Source: Atrichornis clamosus
Lineage: Eukaryota; Chordata; Aves; Passeriformes; Menuridae
Direction of reading: 5' to 3'
DNA length: 64,000 bases
Assembly (NCBI GenBank): GCA_013400975.1
Contig: WBMZ01008671.1
Coordinates: 1-64,000, forward strand
The notes under the pieces were generated by a model. The model did no database searches. It was not told where the DNA came from and saw nothing but the letters and a program-made list of their open reading frames with translations. The translations under genes were made by a program, and so were the position numbers. Position 1 is the first letter of the stretch; each line of letters starts with the position of its first letter. Positions 34,447-46,806 of this stretch are shown in pieces.

Positions 34447-35003
34447 CATAGTGGGAAACCATCTAAATTTAGGTACCTACAGGCATCTCTGCCTGTTTCC
34501 CTTGGGACCTCTCCTCACTGACAAGTATTTTCAAGTCAGACCTCACAGTTCAGTGTGGACATCCTGTGAGTAAAGGTGGGACTTTTGTATGGGTTGGTCA
34601 CTTGGGGTTCCTGCCCTAGGTGAGGCATGGGCAGACTGACACATGATTTGTGGCATCTAAATGTAGGGGTCTAGGAAAAGCTGGGTGATTCCCATCTGAA
34701 GACACCCATGTCCTTTCCCTGTCAGCTCTGTAGCATGCCTAGATGGACCAGCTCACACAAGGACTTGGTCAGATATGGGATGTTCCTTAAGAGAGATGAA
34801 GCCCAGGTGTCCAGGGGGAGAAGGGTGGATCATGGGTGAGCATCCCCTCTGCTGTCACTCGTGTGAGGCAGGGAGATTGGTGTCCAGCACTGGTGTGAGG
34901 GCTTGCTCCTGGACCCTGCAGATCACTGACCCTTCCAGGGAGGGGGTGGCAGGGGAACAGGTCTCTCTGGAGCTCAGGGACAGCTCTTTGGTGGGGTGGT
35001 GTT

Positions 35004-35035
35004 ATTTACTATCACCGTATAGAGTGATAGTAAAT
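35004..35035. repeat. Perfect 12-bp inverted repeat with 8-base loop
   Basis: ATTTACTATCAC (35,004-35,015) and GTGATAGTAAAT (35,024-35,035) are exact reverse complements around cgtataga. Confidence 0.95.
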
Positions 35036-35979
35036 CCTCTCTTGCCTGCTCTTTCTCCACTACAAGGCTGGGCAGTTCTCATTTAACCCAGCACCTTAGG
35101 AAACCCAGATTCCTCTTTCACAACCTTGGCCGTAGCAATGTGGCCCTCTCCTAGTAGGTTCTGTACTGGTGGACCTGCAGTGGGCTTGGCCCTCTGCCTG
35201 GCATCCCCTCCCACTGGGAGTGACCTAGTCCATGTGATGTGTGCCCCCTGTGCTCCATGTCCCTGCTGTCACTCACCAGGTCCAACCCTGATGGCTTTTA
35301 AGTGTCCACCAAACACTTACGAAAAGGTTTGGGTTCCTCCCTAGGAGCTGCAAAACAGGAGGAATTACTTCTTCCCACCACCAGTTCCTGCTGGAGTCTG
35401 TCCAGGATGTGTAGGCATGGCATTGCCTTCAGAGAAGGTTTCTTGTCTGACAAGCCCATATCCCATATCCCAAGGGTCTTTCCAATACTATAACGGCTAA
35501 AACCACTGTGGAAAGTCCCTGTCAAAGAGCCAATGCTTACTTGAGTATAGGTCACAACATACTGGGAGTTAGAGCTCTACTGCTGAGTAAAAAGCTTCTG
35601 GTTCGCCGTGGCTTCCAGTGAGACGCAGTGTTTCTGTGCATTTAGCCCAACTGGCAGTGGCCGTCGCCTTGGACAGAGAGGGCAAACTGCCCTGGTCACT
35701 TCTAACCCCTCCAGCATCACTTCTCTGTCGCAGATGAGACTACCATTGTCAAGGAAGGCAAATGAAGCCATGGACATCTCCAAAGCACTGGAGAGGAGAG
35801 GACTGGACCAAGACTATCTAACCACCCGTGCAGGTCATCACCTCACAGGTTCCTGGACTCTGGCACTGGAGCACAGTGAGCCCTGAACCAGGTTGTAAAG
35901 ATCAACCTGTGAGTTTTATCAGACATGCAGGAAAGGGAAGATCTTCCAGTGGCTTTTTCAGATTATGATGGTCTTTCAT

Positions 35980-36205
35980 GCCACAGAATTATAGAAACAT
36001 TAAGTTTGGAAAAGACCCTTATGATCACTGAGCCCAACCATGCCCCCAGCACTGCCCAGCCCACCACTGACCCATGTCTCCAAGTGCCACAGGCACACAG
36101 CTTTTAAATCCCTCCAGGGATGGGGACTCCAACACTGCCCTGGGCAGCTGTGCCAGGGCTGGGCAGTCCTTTCCATGTAGGAATTTATTCTAATATCCAG
36201 TTTCC
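35980..36205 (-). mobile_element. CR1 3' portion
   Basis: Reverse-strand landmarks: acagaattatagaaacatta, cccagcactgcccagcccac, then caacactgccctgggcagct. Similar to 47,441-47,672. Confidence 0.9.
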
Positions 36206-36280
36206 TAATACCATATGGTAACCTTACTCAGTGCACAAAGGAAACACTACAGAAACAGCCAAGAACTTTGATGTTTCCAT

Positions 36281-36432
36281 TATTACTTTCATTATTATCA
36301 TTATTATTATTATTGTTATCATTAGTATTATTATAATTGTTACTGTTGTTGATACTATTTTCATCATTGTTATTATTATTATGGTTATTGTTGATGTTAT
36401 TATTATTATTATCTTTATTATCATTGTTATGG
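36281..36432. repeat. (ATT)n trinucleotide microsatellite, interrupted
   Basis: About 150 bases of att/gtt units. Translated frames give spurious poly-Ile/Val or poly-Leu proteins. Confidence 0.95.
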
Positions 36433-39041
36433 TTCAGAATGGGTTCCTGGTTGTGGAAAATGAGATGGGCTCTCCCTTCTCAGGGCTGGTGTTACTCTTC
36501 TGTCTGTCAGGCAGCCTTAGCAGTGCTGGCTCATAATTCCTGGGGGTCTCTTCCCAACCTGATGGGCCTGGAGATCCTGTTCTACAGTGGCTCTTGGAGC
36601 TGGTACTGGTCAGCTGGTCAGAGTTAGGGCCAGGTTGCCATGCCTGCCAGGATGGGAGGCGTTGCGATGTTCTTGCACCACAGTTGGATTGGGCTGGTCA
36701 GGCACTGGGTTTGGGATGAGCAAGGAGACAAGGTGTGAAGGGCAAGGATTGTTTATCCAGCAGCTCTGAAATTGGCAGAGTGTTTGGTGGCCGAGGGGAC
36801 AGGGCTGACGATAGAGGGGAGTCCTGCAGCACTAGAGGGCACTGCGGCCTCGCTGCAGAACATGGGTCTGTGCAGAGGAAACAAGGCCTTTCCAAAGGCT
36901 TTTTCCAAGCAAAAACCCCAGTCTGCAGTGACTCTCACCCTCCTGTACCAGGTCATGCTGCTCTCCATCCTGCTGTGTCCACCTTGGGCTCGGAGTGTGT
37001 GTCCAGCATGGGGAAGTCTGAAGGTGTTTCTCCATACCTGGGGCTGAATTTGGGTGTGAGCCTCACATTGGCCTTGAGCAGAATGGGGTTAAAACTGAAG
37101 GTGTCAGTGACCCACCCCCAAGGGAAGCTGGTGCTTAGGGATTAGAGATGCCCCACCGCCCAGTTCTCTCTCACTAATGACTCCTCATGACTCCTTGGAA
37201 ATCCCACCTTTGCAAACATAATCCTCAACTCTGTGCATTTCCTATGGGATGCTCCAGCACGGCTCAGTCTGGAGCGATGCTCCTCGCACCAAGGAGCAGT
37301 GCCGCATGTGCTGAGGGGTTCTCCCTTTCCCTGGAAGTGCTGCTGCCCCGTCAAGGGTAGGATATTCCCCTGCACACCCACATTTCCATCTGTCCCAGCC
37401 CCCAGCTCCCCTGTTGTACCTACCCCACATTAGGGACATGCCAGCCCCTGGAGGAGGGCGATGGGCATCACAGGCTGCCCACTGCTGGACCACCTCTGCT
37501 TCTTAGACTCCATTTTGGCAGGCACTTGGTGCCACAAAATAAGATTAATAATGGGATTTTGGCTGCTTTGCAGCTTTTTTTTGGGCCAGGATGATGGAGG
37601 GATAGACACAAAGAGATGTCAGGACTAGGCTGGGCTTACCAAGAGGAAGTGGTGGGGTTTGGATTCATGACCAGGGACCACAAAGAGGTAGGTGGATGGG
37701 AAGAGCTGGGTGGATAAGTCTGTTCCTGGGGGGATGCTGGAGAAAGATCCTCTATTTACTTTTAAGGAGTCCACAAGTAGTTTTAGACCTCTGGGAATTA
37801 ACTGGTTTGGGCAAGGGAAATTGTACTGGGGTATAAATAACAGCTCAATAGGCATTTCAGGCTCTAAAATGTCACCACATTATGCTCTGGCTTAAACACA
37901 CCAGGGAGCTACTTGGATTTTTCCCAGCCTTACAGCTGACTTCCCTTTCAGAAAGGTTTGCTTCTATGCAGCTATATAATATCCAAAGCAAACCTGTTTT
38001 GGTTTTTCCCAGTCATTTCTATATACTCCAAAACACACACACACCCCTTTCAAATCCTGCCTGAACTTTTAACTTCTCAGTAATGTTACATCTTTTTCTC
38101 CCTTCTTTTGTCACGGGAGTCATTCGAAAACTGAGAGCATTTTTGCCACACTCCCTTGAATTTGCTGAATATTTTCCTGAAACGTGGAATTAATGTGAAG
38201 TAAAAATTAAGTTTAAAAAAAGATTATTAAAAGTAGCAGGGAGAAAAAAAATACAGATTTCCAAAGACCCCAAGTAAAAGCTCAATGTCTCTCTGGTCAA
38301 ACAGCTATTTCTGCTGGGTTGGCTGTTTCCACATCCTAATCCCCTTCCCTGCTCTCTGTGGAAGACCTGAATTTTTAATAAAATAAAGGGAAGGAAGGAA
38401 TTTTCTCTCTTGAAAAACAAGTAGGCATACCACAGGACCAGAAAAGGGAGACGTGCATACATCCCCGTTGTTGGAGGGACCTAGAGAGCCTAGAAACACA
38501 TTGCTCTCTAAAAATCCTGCTAATGGGGGATGTCCTCATTCCTGGTCTGACAAAATAGGAGTTTAATGTTTCCTGTCACATTTATAAATTTCTTCTTAAC
38601 CAGAAGATGCTCCCCCACCCTTTTCTGCTGCCTTTCCTCTGATGTGGTGGGAATAGAAACTAATACAATAAATGAGACCAGAAGTTCTTAAAATGCGAAT
38701 TTCCTGCCCAGAGGCAGCAGGTAAGTGAATCCCGTCCAGCTTGGGGAGATGTATATATAGCTATGGGTGTAAATATAGGTATTTAGTGGCAGGATGAGTG
38801 TTTATTGCAATCCAGGGTGGTTTGGTCAAAGATTGTCATTTAAGTGGGAAATTTATTGCTGCACACGACGCCTGGATGTCTCTTCCACGGGGAAAATAAA
38901 GACTGTTTATGAAGGGATTAAATGATGTCCTTGTGGTGGTGGCAGACCAAGCTCAGTAACCCAGAGGTCCTTTTAGCTCTAGGTTTATATTGTCCCTCAT
39001 TTTATGATTTAAAAGTGCTTTTTGGGGTTGGGTTTTTTGAA

Positions 39042-39200
39042 GATCATAGAATCATTAAATGGTTTGGGTTGGAAGGGACCTTAAAGATTGTATCGTTCCA
39101 ACTTTCCAACTCCTCTGCCATGGGCAGGGTCACCTTCCACTAGACCAGACTGCTCAGAGACCCATCCAGCCTGGCCTTGAACACTTCCAGGGATACTCCA
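39042..39200 (-). mobile_element. CR1 3' end
   Basis: Reverse-strand tail atcatagaatcattaaatgg, then ggttggaagggacc and ccttgaacacttccaggga. Confidence 0.9.
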
Positions 39201-40327
39201 CTAACTTCTCTGCTGGCTCTAGAAATGGCTCAGATGTACACATGCTGGTATGGTCAGTGAACGAAAACTCTGTGGCATCCGCAGAATTCCTGTGCTGGAT
39301 GTTGGGTTTGAAAGATTTCCTTGGGACTAATAGGAATAGCAAGTGGAATGTGGTCTCCACGTCTTTAGCCAGATGATGCTGCCCCTGTGTCCATGTCTCA
39401 GGGTTATTTATCTTTATCCTTCTCCTGTACTGCTGTGGAGAAACTCATTGTTGGCTTGCTTTCTTTTTCATTCTTTTTTTTCCCCTTTTTTTTAATAATT
39501 CTTGTAATGTATGAGCAGAGAAACCACTAGAGAATGATAAAGCTTCATTTCTTCCTGCTTTTGTGACCCGCTTCATTATTTCTTTTCTCATTGTATATTC
39601 TTTTGAGGTGCCTTGCTAAACGGAAAGAAAATAGGAGCTGTTTGTTTCCTTTTGGCTGGGAAAAATAACACCCCTTGACTGGGCAAAATAAGCAGGTATC
39701 ACCGAAGATATAGATTGCTTCTGCTTGTTATTTCTGGGGAAGGAACTGCTGACATTTGCTCCATCACACATCTGTGAGTGGCTTTATTGCCTAAAGCTGG
39801 TGGGCTGTGTGCACCTTTAGCCGGCCAGTCTTCCTCTTGGAGCTGTGCACAAATACCATATAAAAGTATATGTTTCTTAAGTTTAGGTTGCTGCACATTT
39901 TCTAGATAAGAATGAGAAAATTTGGGGTCAGCAGTTAAATGTACATGGTTTAAAGGAGCAGCAGAAGAGATGACACACCCTGTCCTGTTGCTTCATGATT
40001 ATTCTACAACAATAACTCAGACCAAAGGCAGTTTTTAAGATTCAGGTGTGAGACACAGATTTGCTCGTGTTGTAATTTGAAAGAAAACATGATTTTAGGA
40101 TGGCCTGCAGGTCATCATAGCCTGATGGTACCATCCTGCTGCTGCTGGACTCCTTGGGCACGGCACAGAATGACTGCAGTGGCTGCTCTGCTCCGGCCAC
40201 TGGGCCTGTGGTCAGTGAAAGCTTGGGTTTCCAAAAGCAGAGGGATAGCGTGGGCTTTTTTAAAGTTTTCTTCTTGTTTGGGTTGTTGCCATCCCTGTTG
40301 TCCATGGAGGTTGTTGGGGATTGTTTG

Positions 40328-40640
40328 CATACAGGATCTGACGGGAGGGAGTCAGTCTGTATCCTGCAGCAAGCAACAGGAGAAGAGGAAACAGCCTCAG
40401 GTTGCACCAAGGGAGGTTTGGATTGGATATTAGGGGACAATTTCTTTGTGGAAAGGGTTGTTAAACATTGAAACGGGCTGCAGTGGTGGAGTCCCCATCC
40501 CTGGAGGGAATTAACAGCCATGTGGATGTGGCACTTGGGGACATGGGTCAGTGGTGGCCTTGGCAGTGCTGGTGAAGCAGTTGAGCCCACTAATCTGGAA
40601 GGGCCTTTCCAACCTAAATGACTCTATGATTGCATGAGTT
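40328..40640 (+). mobile_element. CR1 3' portion
   Basis: Contains ttggattggatattagggga, gtggtggagtccccatccct, then gggcctttccaacctaaatg and a ctctatgattgcatga tail. Confidence 0.9.
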
Positions 40641-41089
40641 ATCTCTGTTGTAGACAGCACTGGGAGACATCAAGGATGAAGGAGCTTCAGGATTGCCTGT
40701 GGTTGTACAAGCAACTCAAGCTAAAGGTTATGGAGAAGCTGTGGCCTAGGCAGGTGAATATGGATCATGTAGGTGCAACCAATGTGCTAAAAAATCATCT
40801 CCTTGCATGCAAATCTTGATCTGCAAACCCGGTGTGTTTTGATACCCGGATTGTTGTGATAAGGTTTCCACTTGAGCTTTATTTTGCTTTCAGTGCAAAG
40901 CAGCCCCTTAAGGCTTCAGGAGGCAGTGCAGTCACGGTGCTCCCTGAGCCAGCAGTGTCCCAGCACAACAGGTCACCACCCCAATAAGCACAAAGGCAAG
41001 GAGTCAGGCTGACACTAAAATGGTATTTCATTGCCAGGAAGAGCAAAGAGGGCAAAAAAATACCCTAACCATCAGTATGTGAGTGGCCA

Positions 41090-41720
41090 CCTTGTGTCGT
41101 GCGATCACAATATCGGTTTTCTATTTTATTTTTTTTTATGGTTGGCTTAACAATTAAAAGGCTACACTGCGCTTTGGTTTTTCCAGTCTGCTGCATCGTG
41201 TGACCCCGGTGACTCTGAGTTAAGCCTCGTTATATAATGGCGGGGTGTTTTTTTGGAAAACCTCCATTTAATCCATTCGGAGCAGAATTTGCTGTTTTTG
41301 TTTTCTTTCATATCGTCGTCTTGTTTCCCCCCTCCGCCTACCCCTTCCCCGGCAGGCGCACGCTGGAGGCGTCAGTCTGGGAGCAAGGTCCTTTCTTCCC
41401 TTCTTTTTTTTCTTTTTTCTCTTTTTTTTTTTTTTTCAAATCTGCAGAGAAAGGAAAAAAAAAAGGTTTATTTTCGTTTGCTTGGGTTACAGCGCCTTTC
41501 CCCGCCGTCGGGGGGAAGGACTACGTGATGTGCAGCAGGTATTTTGTGAATGGAGCACAACCCTGTGACTCCCCGTCGCTTGACCGAAGGGGGAGGCAGG
41601 GGAAGGAGAAAGAAAAAAAAAATAATAAAAACCACCACCCAGTGACTCCATCTGACTCGTTTTGGCTGGAAAACTTTTTCAGCGCCGTGGTTCTTAAGCC
41701 AGGAGGAAGCTTTCTTCTGG
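41090..41720 (+). promoter_or_regulatory. CpG-enriched, T-rich stretch; possible regulatory region
   Basis: CpG is clearly more frequent than in surrounding intron (for example atcgtcgtc, ggcgcacg and ccccgccgtcgggg). TATATAA at 41,231-41,237 is followed at once by ATGGCGG, a YY1-like motif. Long pyrimidine runs around 41,400-41,440 and A/T runs interrupt it. It lies 1.1 kb from the CpG island. Promoter function is inference. Confidence 0.3.
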
Positions 41721-42824
41721 CCCAAGAACAATAAAGGGGTCAGCAGCCTGATCCTCCCTCCTACACCCTCTTCCTTCCATTGTGAGGGGTCTGTGCAAAT
41801 ATCCCAGGCTGCTTCTGCTGGGGCCTGAGGGACCTGAGCTGCACATGTGACATTAAAGAGAGGCTCTGCGAACTCAGTAATCCTGCGAAAAGGAAAAAAA
41901 AAGAAGGAAGAAAAAACAAAATGAACTCTCAGAGGGGCTCTATTTCTGGTGTAGTGTTACGCCTGGAGAAGGTGTTTCTCCACCGATGGGTGTTTCTCAT
42001 GGTGGGGGGAAATCCGTCCCCTTGCCTAGATGCTCCTTCACAATGCCACAGCAGCATCTTTCCCTACCCCCTGCTCAGCAAGTGGCCAAATCCACACCCA
42101 CGGAGAGCCCTTGTGTCTCACCAGCCCTTGACCTCCTCAGTTCCTTGGCTTGTCCAAGATAGGGAGTTTCTGCTGCTCCTGTGGTGCAAGTGCAAAGCCT
42201 GTGTGCTGCAGGTGTAAGGTCTCCAGCAAGGAGGGGTTGAAGGAGGCACAGCTGCTTGACGTGTTGTGCTTGCTCCAGGGGTTCCCCACCACCTGGCAGC
42301 ACCCAGTTTTTCAAGCCAGCACCTTTAATGACATGCCTGCCACTCCTCGGATGCATATCACAGACCAGGAAGGTCTGAGCGAGCAGTCCCTGGAGTAAGA
42401 GGTCTTTGAGAATTGCTGTGGGATCACAGCAACGTGCCCACCAGTCCTGTCTGCCATGAAGGCCACCTGCATCTCTCCGGGATGGAGGCTGTACATGGGT
42501 CAGAGGGCTGTTGTGGTTTCTGATATTTCTGGTGAATCCAGAGCAGTCACAAAACTTGCAGATCACGCTAGGTTCTGCCACCATGAATGGCGATTTTCTT
42601 TCCAGGCAGTATCTGCCAGGCTAGATGCCATCTGCCCTCCCAGAGAAGCAGGTGGGACCTGTGGCCTTCTAAGAGAAGTCGAGTTCAGCGCCAATAAGCC
42701 ACATCATGCACTGAAGACCTGATGCATTTGCCAGAGGGAGAGTGATGCTCATCAAGTTGTATGAACCCACACCTTTTTTTTTTTCCTTTTTAACACAATA
42801 CCCAGCTAAGAGCATGTATGACCT

Positions 42825-43120
42825 CCCCTCGCCGCGTCCCGGCTCACTAGGCCTTGGCGGTGTCGCCGTGAGGCAGTTCCCGCCATTATTATCTCCTCGC
42901 CGTGTCCATAACGCTGCGGTGGCGATGGCCAGGATTTCCTCGCACTACAGAGCTTTCCTGAGGATCAGCTCTGCGAGTGCTGGAGGAAGCAGCCGTTGCG
43001 AGATTGCTCCTGGCTGCTGAGAACTCGGTGGCCGACTTCAAACGTACGTGCGACCTGACATGATCCGAGGAGCGCCGCGCCGGCTCCTCGCTCCCCTCAC
43101 CGGCCTCGTTGGTGCGGGTG
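42825..43120 (+). promoter_or_regulatory. Intronic CpG island, candidate alternative promoter or enhancer
   Basis: I count about 31 CpG dinucleotides in some 290 bases, near or above random expectation, in a 28-kb intron where CpG is otherwise depleted. It includes a YY1-type ccgccattatt near 42,880-42,890. An open frame spans part of it (42,742-43,020) but resembles no protein I know. It lies just downstream of a T-rich tract. Confidence 0.55.
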
Positions 43121-43327
43121 GGTGGAAACTCCTCTTCTCCTAATGCTAATGCTCCGAAGGAGACCAAACACGGTTATGACAACCTGTCAGAGGTGGGGGA
43201 ATGCTGTCCAGTGTCTTGCCTGCAATGGTGCACTCATGGTCAGGGTGGAATTCACCCCCAGCCCCCTGCAGTGCCACGGTGTTGGGACTACACACGCTAC
43301 ACTTTCTTTTAGTTGAAAGGAAAACTA

Positions 43328-43466
43328 TTTGTAGTTCAATTTATAAGTGCTTAGGCAAACAGATTTGTGACTTAAACTCTTCTTTTTAAGCAAATGCTTG
43401 TGTTTGAAGGTAAAAGCAAGCAAGTTGCAAGTTCTTCTTCCAGCCTTGATATTATGCTGCTTTTCT
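43328..43466 (+). repeat. Dispersed repeat copy B, unclassified
   Basis: Same-orientation partner of 34,304-34,446, about 9 kb away; similarity ends on both sides with no visible terminal repeats. Confidence 0.75.
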
Positions 43467-45199
43467 ACTGGTGCTGAAGCAGCTCTCTGAGCCCTGTACA
43501 CAGTGTCTAGTTCCAGGAGTTTGGTGGTGCTTCCGAGTATGAACAATAATTAGATTGCCTGCGTTGACCTTGGTGGAGGGCAGGTGAAGTGTGACAGAAT
43601 TCCAAGACACAGCTCCTTTGCTGATATTCCAGAGGACTAGTGCCCAGCTGCCCATGGCCAGTGAGGTCACAGAAGTAGAGTTAAAGTGGCTCCAAGGGTT
43701 GCATGTGTACCTGAGCCTGGAAACCTGCTACGTTAGAGGTGGAGCTCTGTGACTACTTGACCATCCTGACATTCCTGTCTGAAGGAGAAGAAAACTGCCT
43801 TGTTTGGCTTCTACTTGCTGTATCTTTTCATGGCATTATTTGTATACAAGGCAGGACTTGAATTTATTCTGCCAGCCCTCAGCTTCTGAGAGTTGTTGCT
43901 TCAGGAAGGGCACGGCTGCAGTGCAGCACCTGGTGGCTGTGGTCTTCTGGGAGGTCTCAGGTGGCTCTCCTGACATGAAGTTGATCAGAAAACAGGGTGT
44001 TTTGACAGCACAAAGTCTTTCAGCATGTGAAAATTGGTGTAGTGGTCACCTGGACTGATTTGCAGTTTGGATGGAGTAATCCAGGCATCTTTCACAGGTG
44101 CTTTTCCGAAGGCACTTGGTTATTTGGTGCCTCTGCTATGTTTAGCGCAGGTAAATCAGAAGTTAAAGCCCTGGTGGGAAGGACTGACTGTTCAGGAGCA
44201 GAGGGAAATGTAGCAGAGGATGGTAAGAAGTGAATTGGATGAGGACAGGTAAGGAATGGGAGTGGCACTTTGTGATGGTCCCTTAGTCCACTGTCAAGTC
44301 TGGGCAAGTTGCTGCTCCTTGATGAGCATAATCCTGTTTCTGAAGAAATCGGCAGAAAATCTCCATCTTCTCTGTCCAGGTTTCTAATGTTCTGCTTGTC
44401 TGTTTTGTCCATATCTTCCAATACTTGCCTGTGATGCCTGTTCGGAGCGGCTGCCTCTTTGCCAAGAGGGCTTTCACTCTGCCAGACGTGCCCATGTACC
44501 CCCAGCCACTGAGGTCCTAGCATGGGTAGATGCAATTGAAATATAAAAGCTCATATAAAAGGGCATTGAATGCCAAAACCAACACACCTCTGTCCTGCAG
44601 GTGACCTCCAGCCCTTTGAACGGTATTTGGCATCTCAAAAAATTCCCAATTGGGTGCTGCACTTAGCCCTGGGGTGGTTTCATGGATTTTGTGTTGCCAC
44701 ATCTCTCTTTTTCTCCTGTGTGTCCACCAAATGGCTTTTCAGATCTTAACACGTGCAGAAAGACACATCCAGGGCACAGGCTCAGGGAGGCTCCTGCCCT
44801 GGGAGGTGAGGGCTGAGGTAACTGGGAGTTTCTGCTGGAGCTTTAAGGAGTCTCCCCGTGCTGGGAGCTGCGTACAGTAGGAACAGTCATCAGCCTCATC
44901 TTACGTGCGCCTCGTCTCACTGGTTAGGATCACTTCCCCCGTGGAAACCATCAAGAATTTCCGTTATTTCCTTTCCTGAGGCTTTGTTTGGGTGGGGATT
45001 TCTGGAAGGTATTTCACAGGCAGGTATAATTAAAGAAAGACATGCTTTGCCTGAAGGCTTGACAAGGTTTCTTTAAAGCCAGGCCTTTAGCACCGTGGCA
45101 AAACAAAAACCGTTTGTTTCCTGGTCCGATGGAGGGGAGGTCGGGGAAAAGGGGGAGCTAATCAACTGGGAATCATCCCAGTTAAATGCTGCACACCGG

Positions 45200-45325
45200 G
45201 GTTAAGGCCCTTATCCAGCAAATCCTTGAAATATGTGCTTAATTTTAAGTCCCCCTGACTTCAATCTGTTTACTCTTGTGCTTAAGTTTAAGCATGTGCC
45301 TAAGTGCTTGGCTGGCTGCAGGCCA
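45200..45325. repeat. Old palindromic (fold-back, MITE-like) repeat
   Basis: Left arm (ccagcaaatccttgaaatat, then gtgcttaattttaag) and right arm (ttgtgcttaagtttaagcat, then gtgcctaagtgcttggctgg) are imperfect reverse complements around ccctgacttcaat. The design resembles a fold-back repeat common in bird and turtle genomes; I cannot name the family with certainty. Confidence 0.6.
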
Positions 45326-46236
45326 AGGCAAATAGTAGACTTAGGGGCAGAATCACATAAAGTAAGTGCTTTACTGGACTGAAGTTCCTTGGGACAGCGG
45401 GTGCATGGCAGGTCTGGGATGCTGGCAGGGAACAGTGCTGCATGTCCCAGCTCCATCAAGTTACTCAGCATTAGGTACCACAGACCTGGGCCTGTGCTCA
45501 CCTTGCAGGGAGCATCCAAACCGTGCAGCCTCTAAACAGGTACCTGAATTTCAGCATCTGCATTTCTCTGTTATGAAGGCATCAGCCTCACATGTAGCCT
45601 TCTGTGTATCACAAACACAGTCTTGGAAAAATATATAATTTTTTTCCTCTTAGTTGAGAGAGAGGAGCATGTTAGAGGAAGAAAAGAGTCTTGATTTTAT
45701 CATCAAAAAAGTAGGGAGGGCAGATTCTCTGACCTGACTAATAAATCTTCATAGGAATTTGTGTGGCAGCATTAACACAACAAAAAGGACTCCTGTATTA
45801 GCACAAGCTTTTATAATGGCTTTATCTTCTTCTTTCCTGTTCCAAGCTAATTCCTGAAAGCCTTCTTCTAATCCCCCATTTTGCTCATCCAGCCTGGACT
45901 TCTTAGAATGGCAAAGGGGTTTTTTCTTTAGTTTTAATCTACAACTGACAGCACTTAAAGCTAATAACTGTAGCCACAGCATGCACAAAAATGAAAAACC
46001 ACCATCAGAAAACAAGATCTGTGTTTTTTGAAAACACCACTACCAGGGGTTAAGGAAAATCTGCAGCTGGAACAAATACAGCACTCGTCTAACTTCCTCA
46101 ATAACTCTGCCGGGGGAGCGGGCAGTTGCCAGACTAAGGAAGCGTGGTTAGCCATCGAGTCTTTGAATGCAGCTCCGTTTCCCCCTCAAACCCATGGAAT
46201 TTATATTAACCTCCAGCTTTTCTTAGCTGGTGGGAA

Positions 46237-46259
46237 ATTTTTTTTTTTTTTTTTTTTGC
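46237..46259. repeat. Poly-T run
   Basis: Uninterrupted run of about 20 T. Confidence 0.9.
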
Positions 46260-46577
46260 TTGCGTAGGAGCCTCACTTTCGTTGCTTTGATTTGCGGGAG
46301 GAGCAGAGGAGATGCTTCTTTCTGCTCCTTGTGCTCTTGCTGGCGGATGGCCATGGATGTTAAGTGAATAATTTCTGGCAGTGGTAAGGAGAGAAAGGTT
46401 GAGGCTGCCAAGCAGAGTCGCAGATGTCTGATGACTTGGTTTTGGGAAGGGCAGGCTAGAGAGATCCTGGCTCGCTGGGTTGTCTCTGATCCCAGCAGAG
46501 ATGCAGGCAGGAGGAAGGACTCCCATGTGCCTTTAGCATCTTGTACATGGGTGTAAACGAAGTGGGCAAAGACTTTA

Positions 46578-46806
46578 CAGATTCATAGAATAGTTTGGGT
46601 TATGACTTTAAAGACCATCTCGTTCCCCCCCCTGCCGTGGGCAGGGACACCTTCCACTATCCCAGGTTGCTCCAAGCCCCGTCCAGCCTGGCCTTGGACA
46701 CTTCCAGGGATAGGACAGCCACAGTTGCTCTGGGAAACCTGTGCCAGGGCCTCACCACTCTCACAGCCAGGAATTTCTTCCAATATCTGATCTAAATCCA
46801 CCCTCC
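46578..46806 (-). mobile_element. CR1 3' portion
   Basis: Reverse-strand landmarks: attcatagaatagtttgggt, tccactatcccaggttgctc, ccttggacacttccagggat, then cctgtgccagggcctcacca. Confidence 0.92.

Noticed and set aside
36231..36536. Very hydrophobic poly-Ile/Val open frame resembling a membrane protein
   Set aside because: It is a translation of the interrupted ATT microsatellite.
40042..40590. 182-codon open frame on the - strand
   Set aside because: About half of it is antisense to a CR1 3' portion; no protein similarity.
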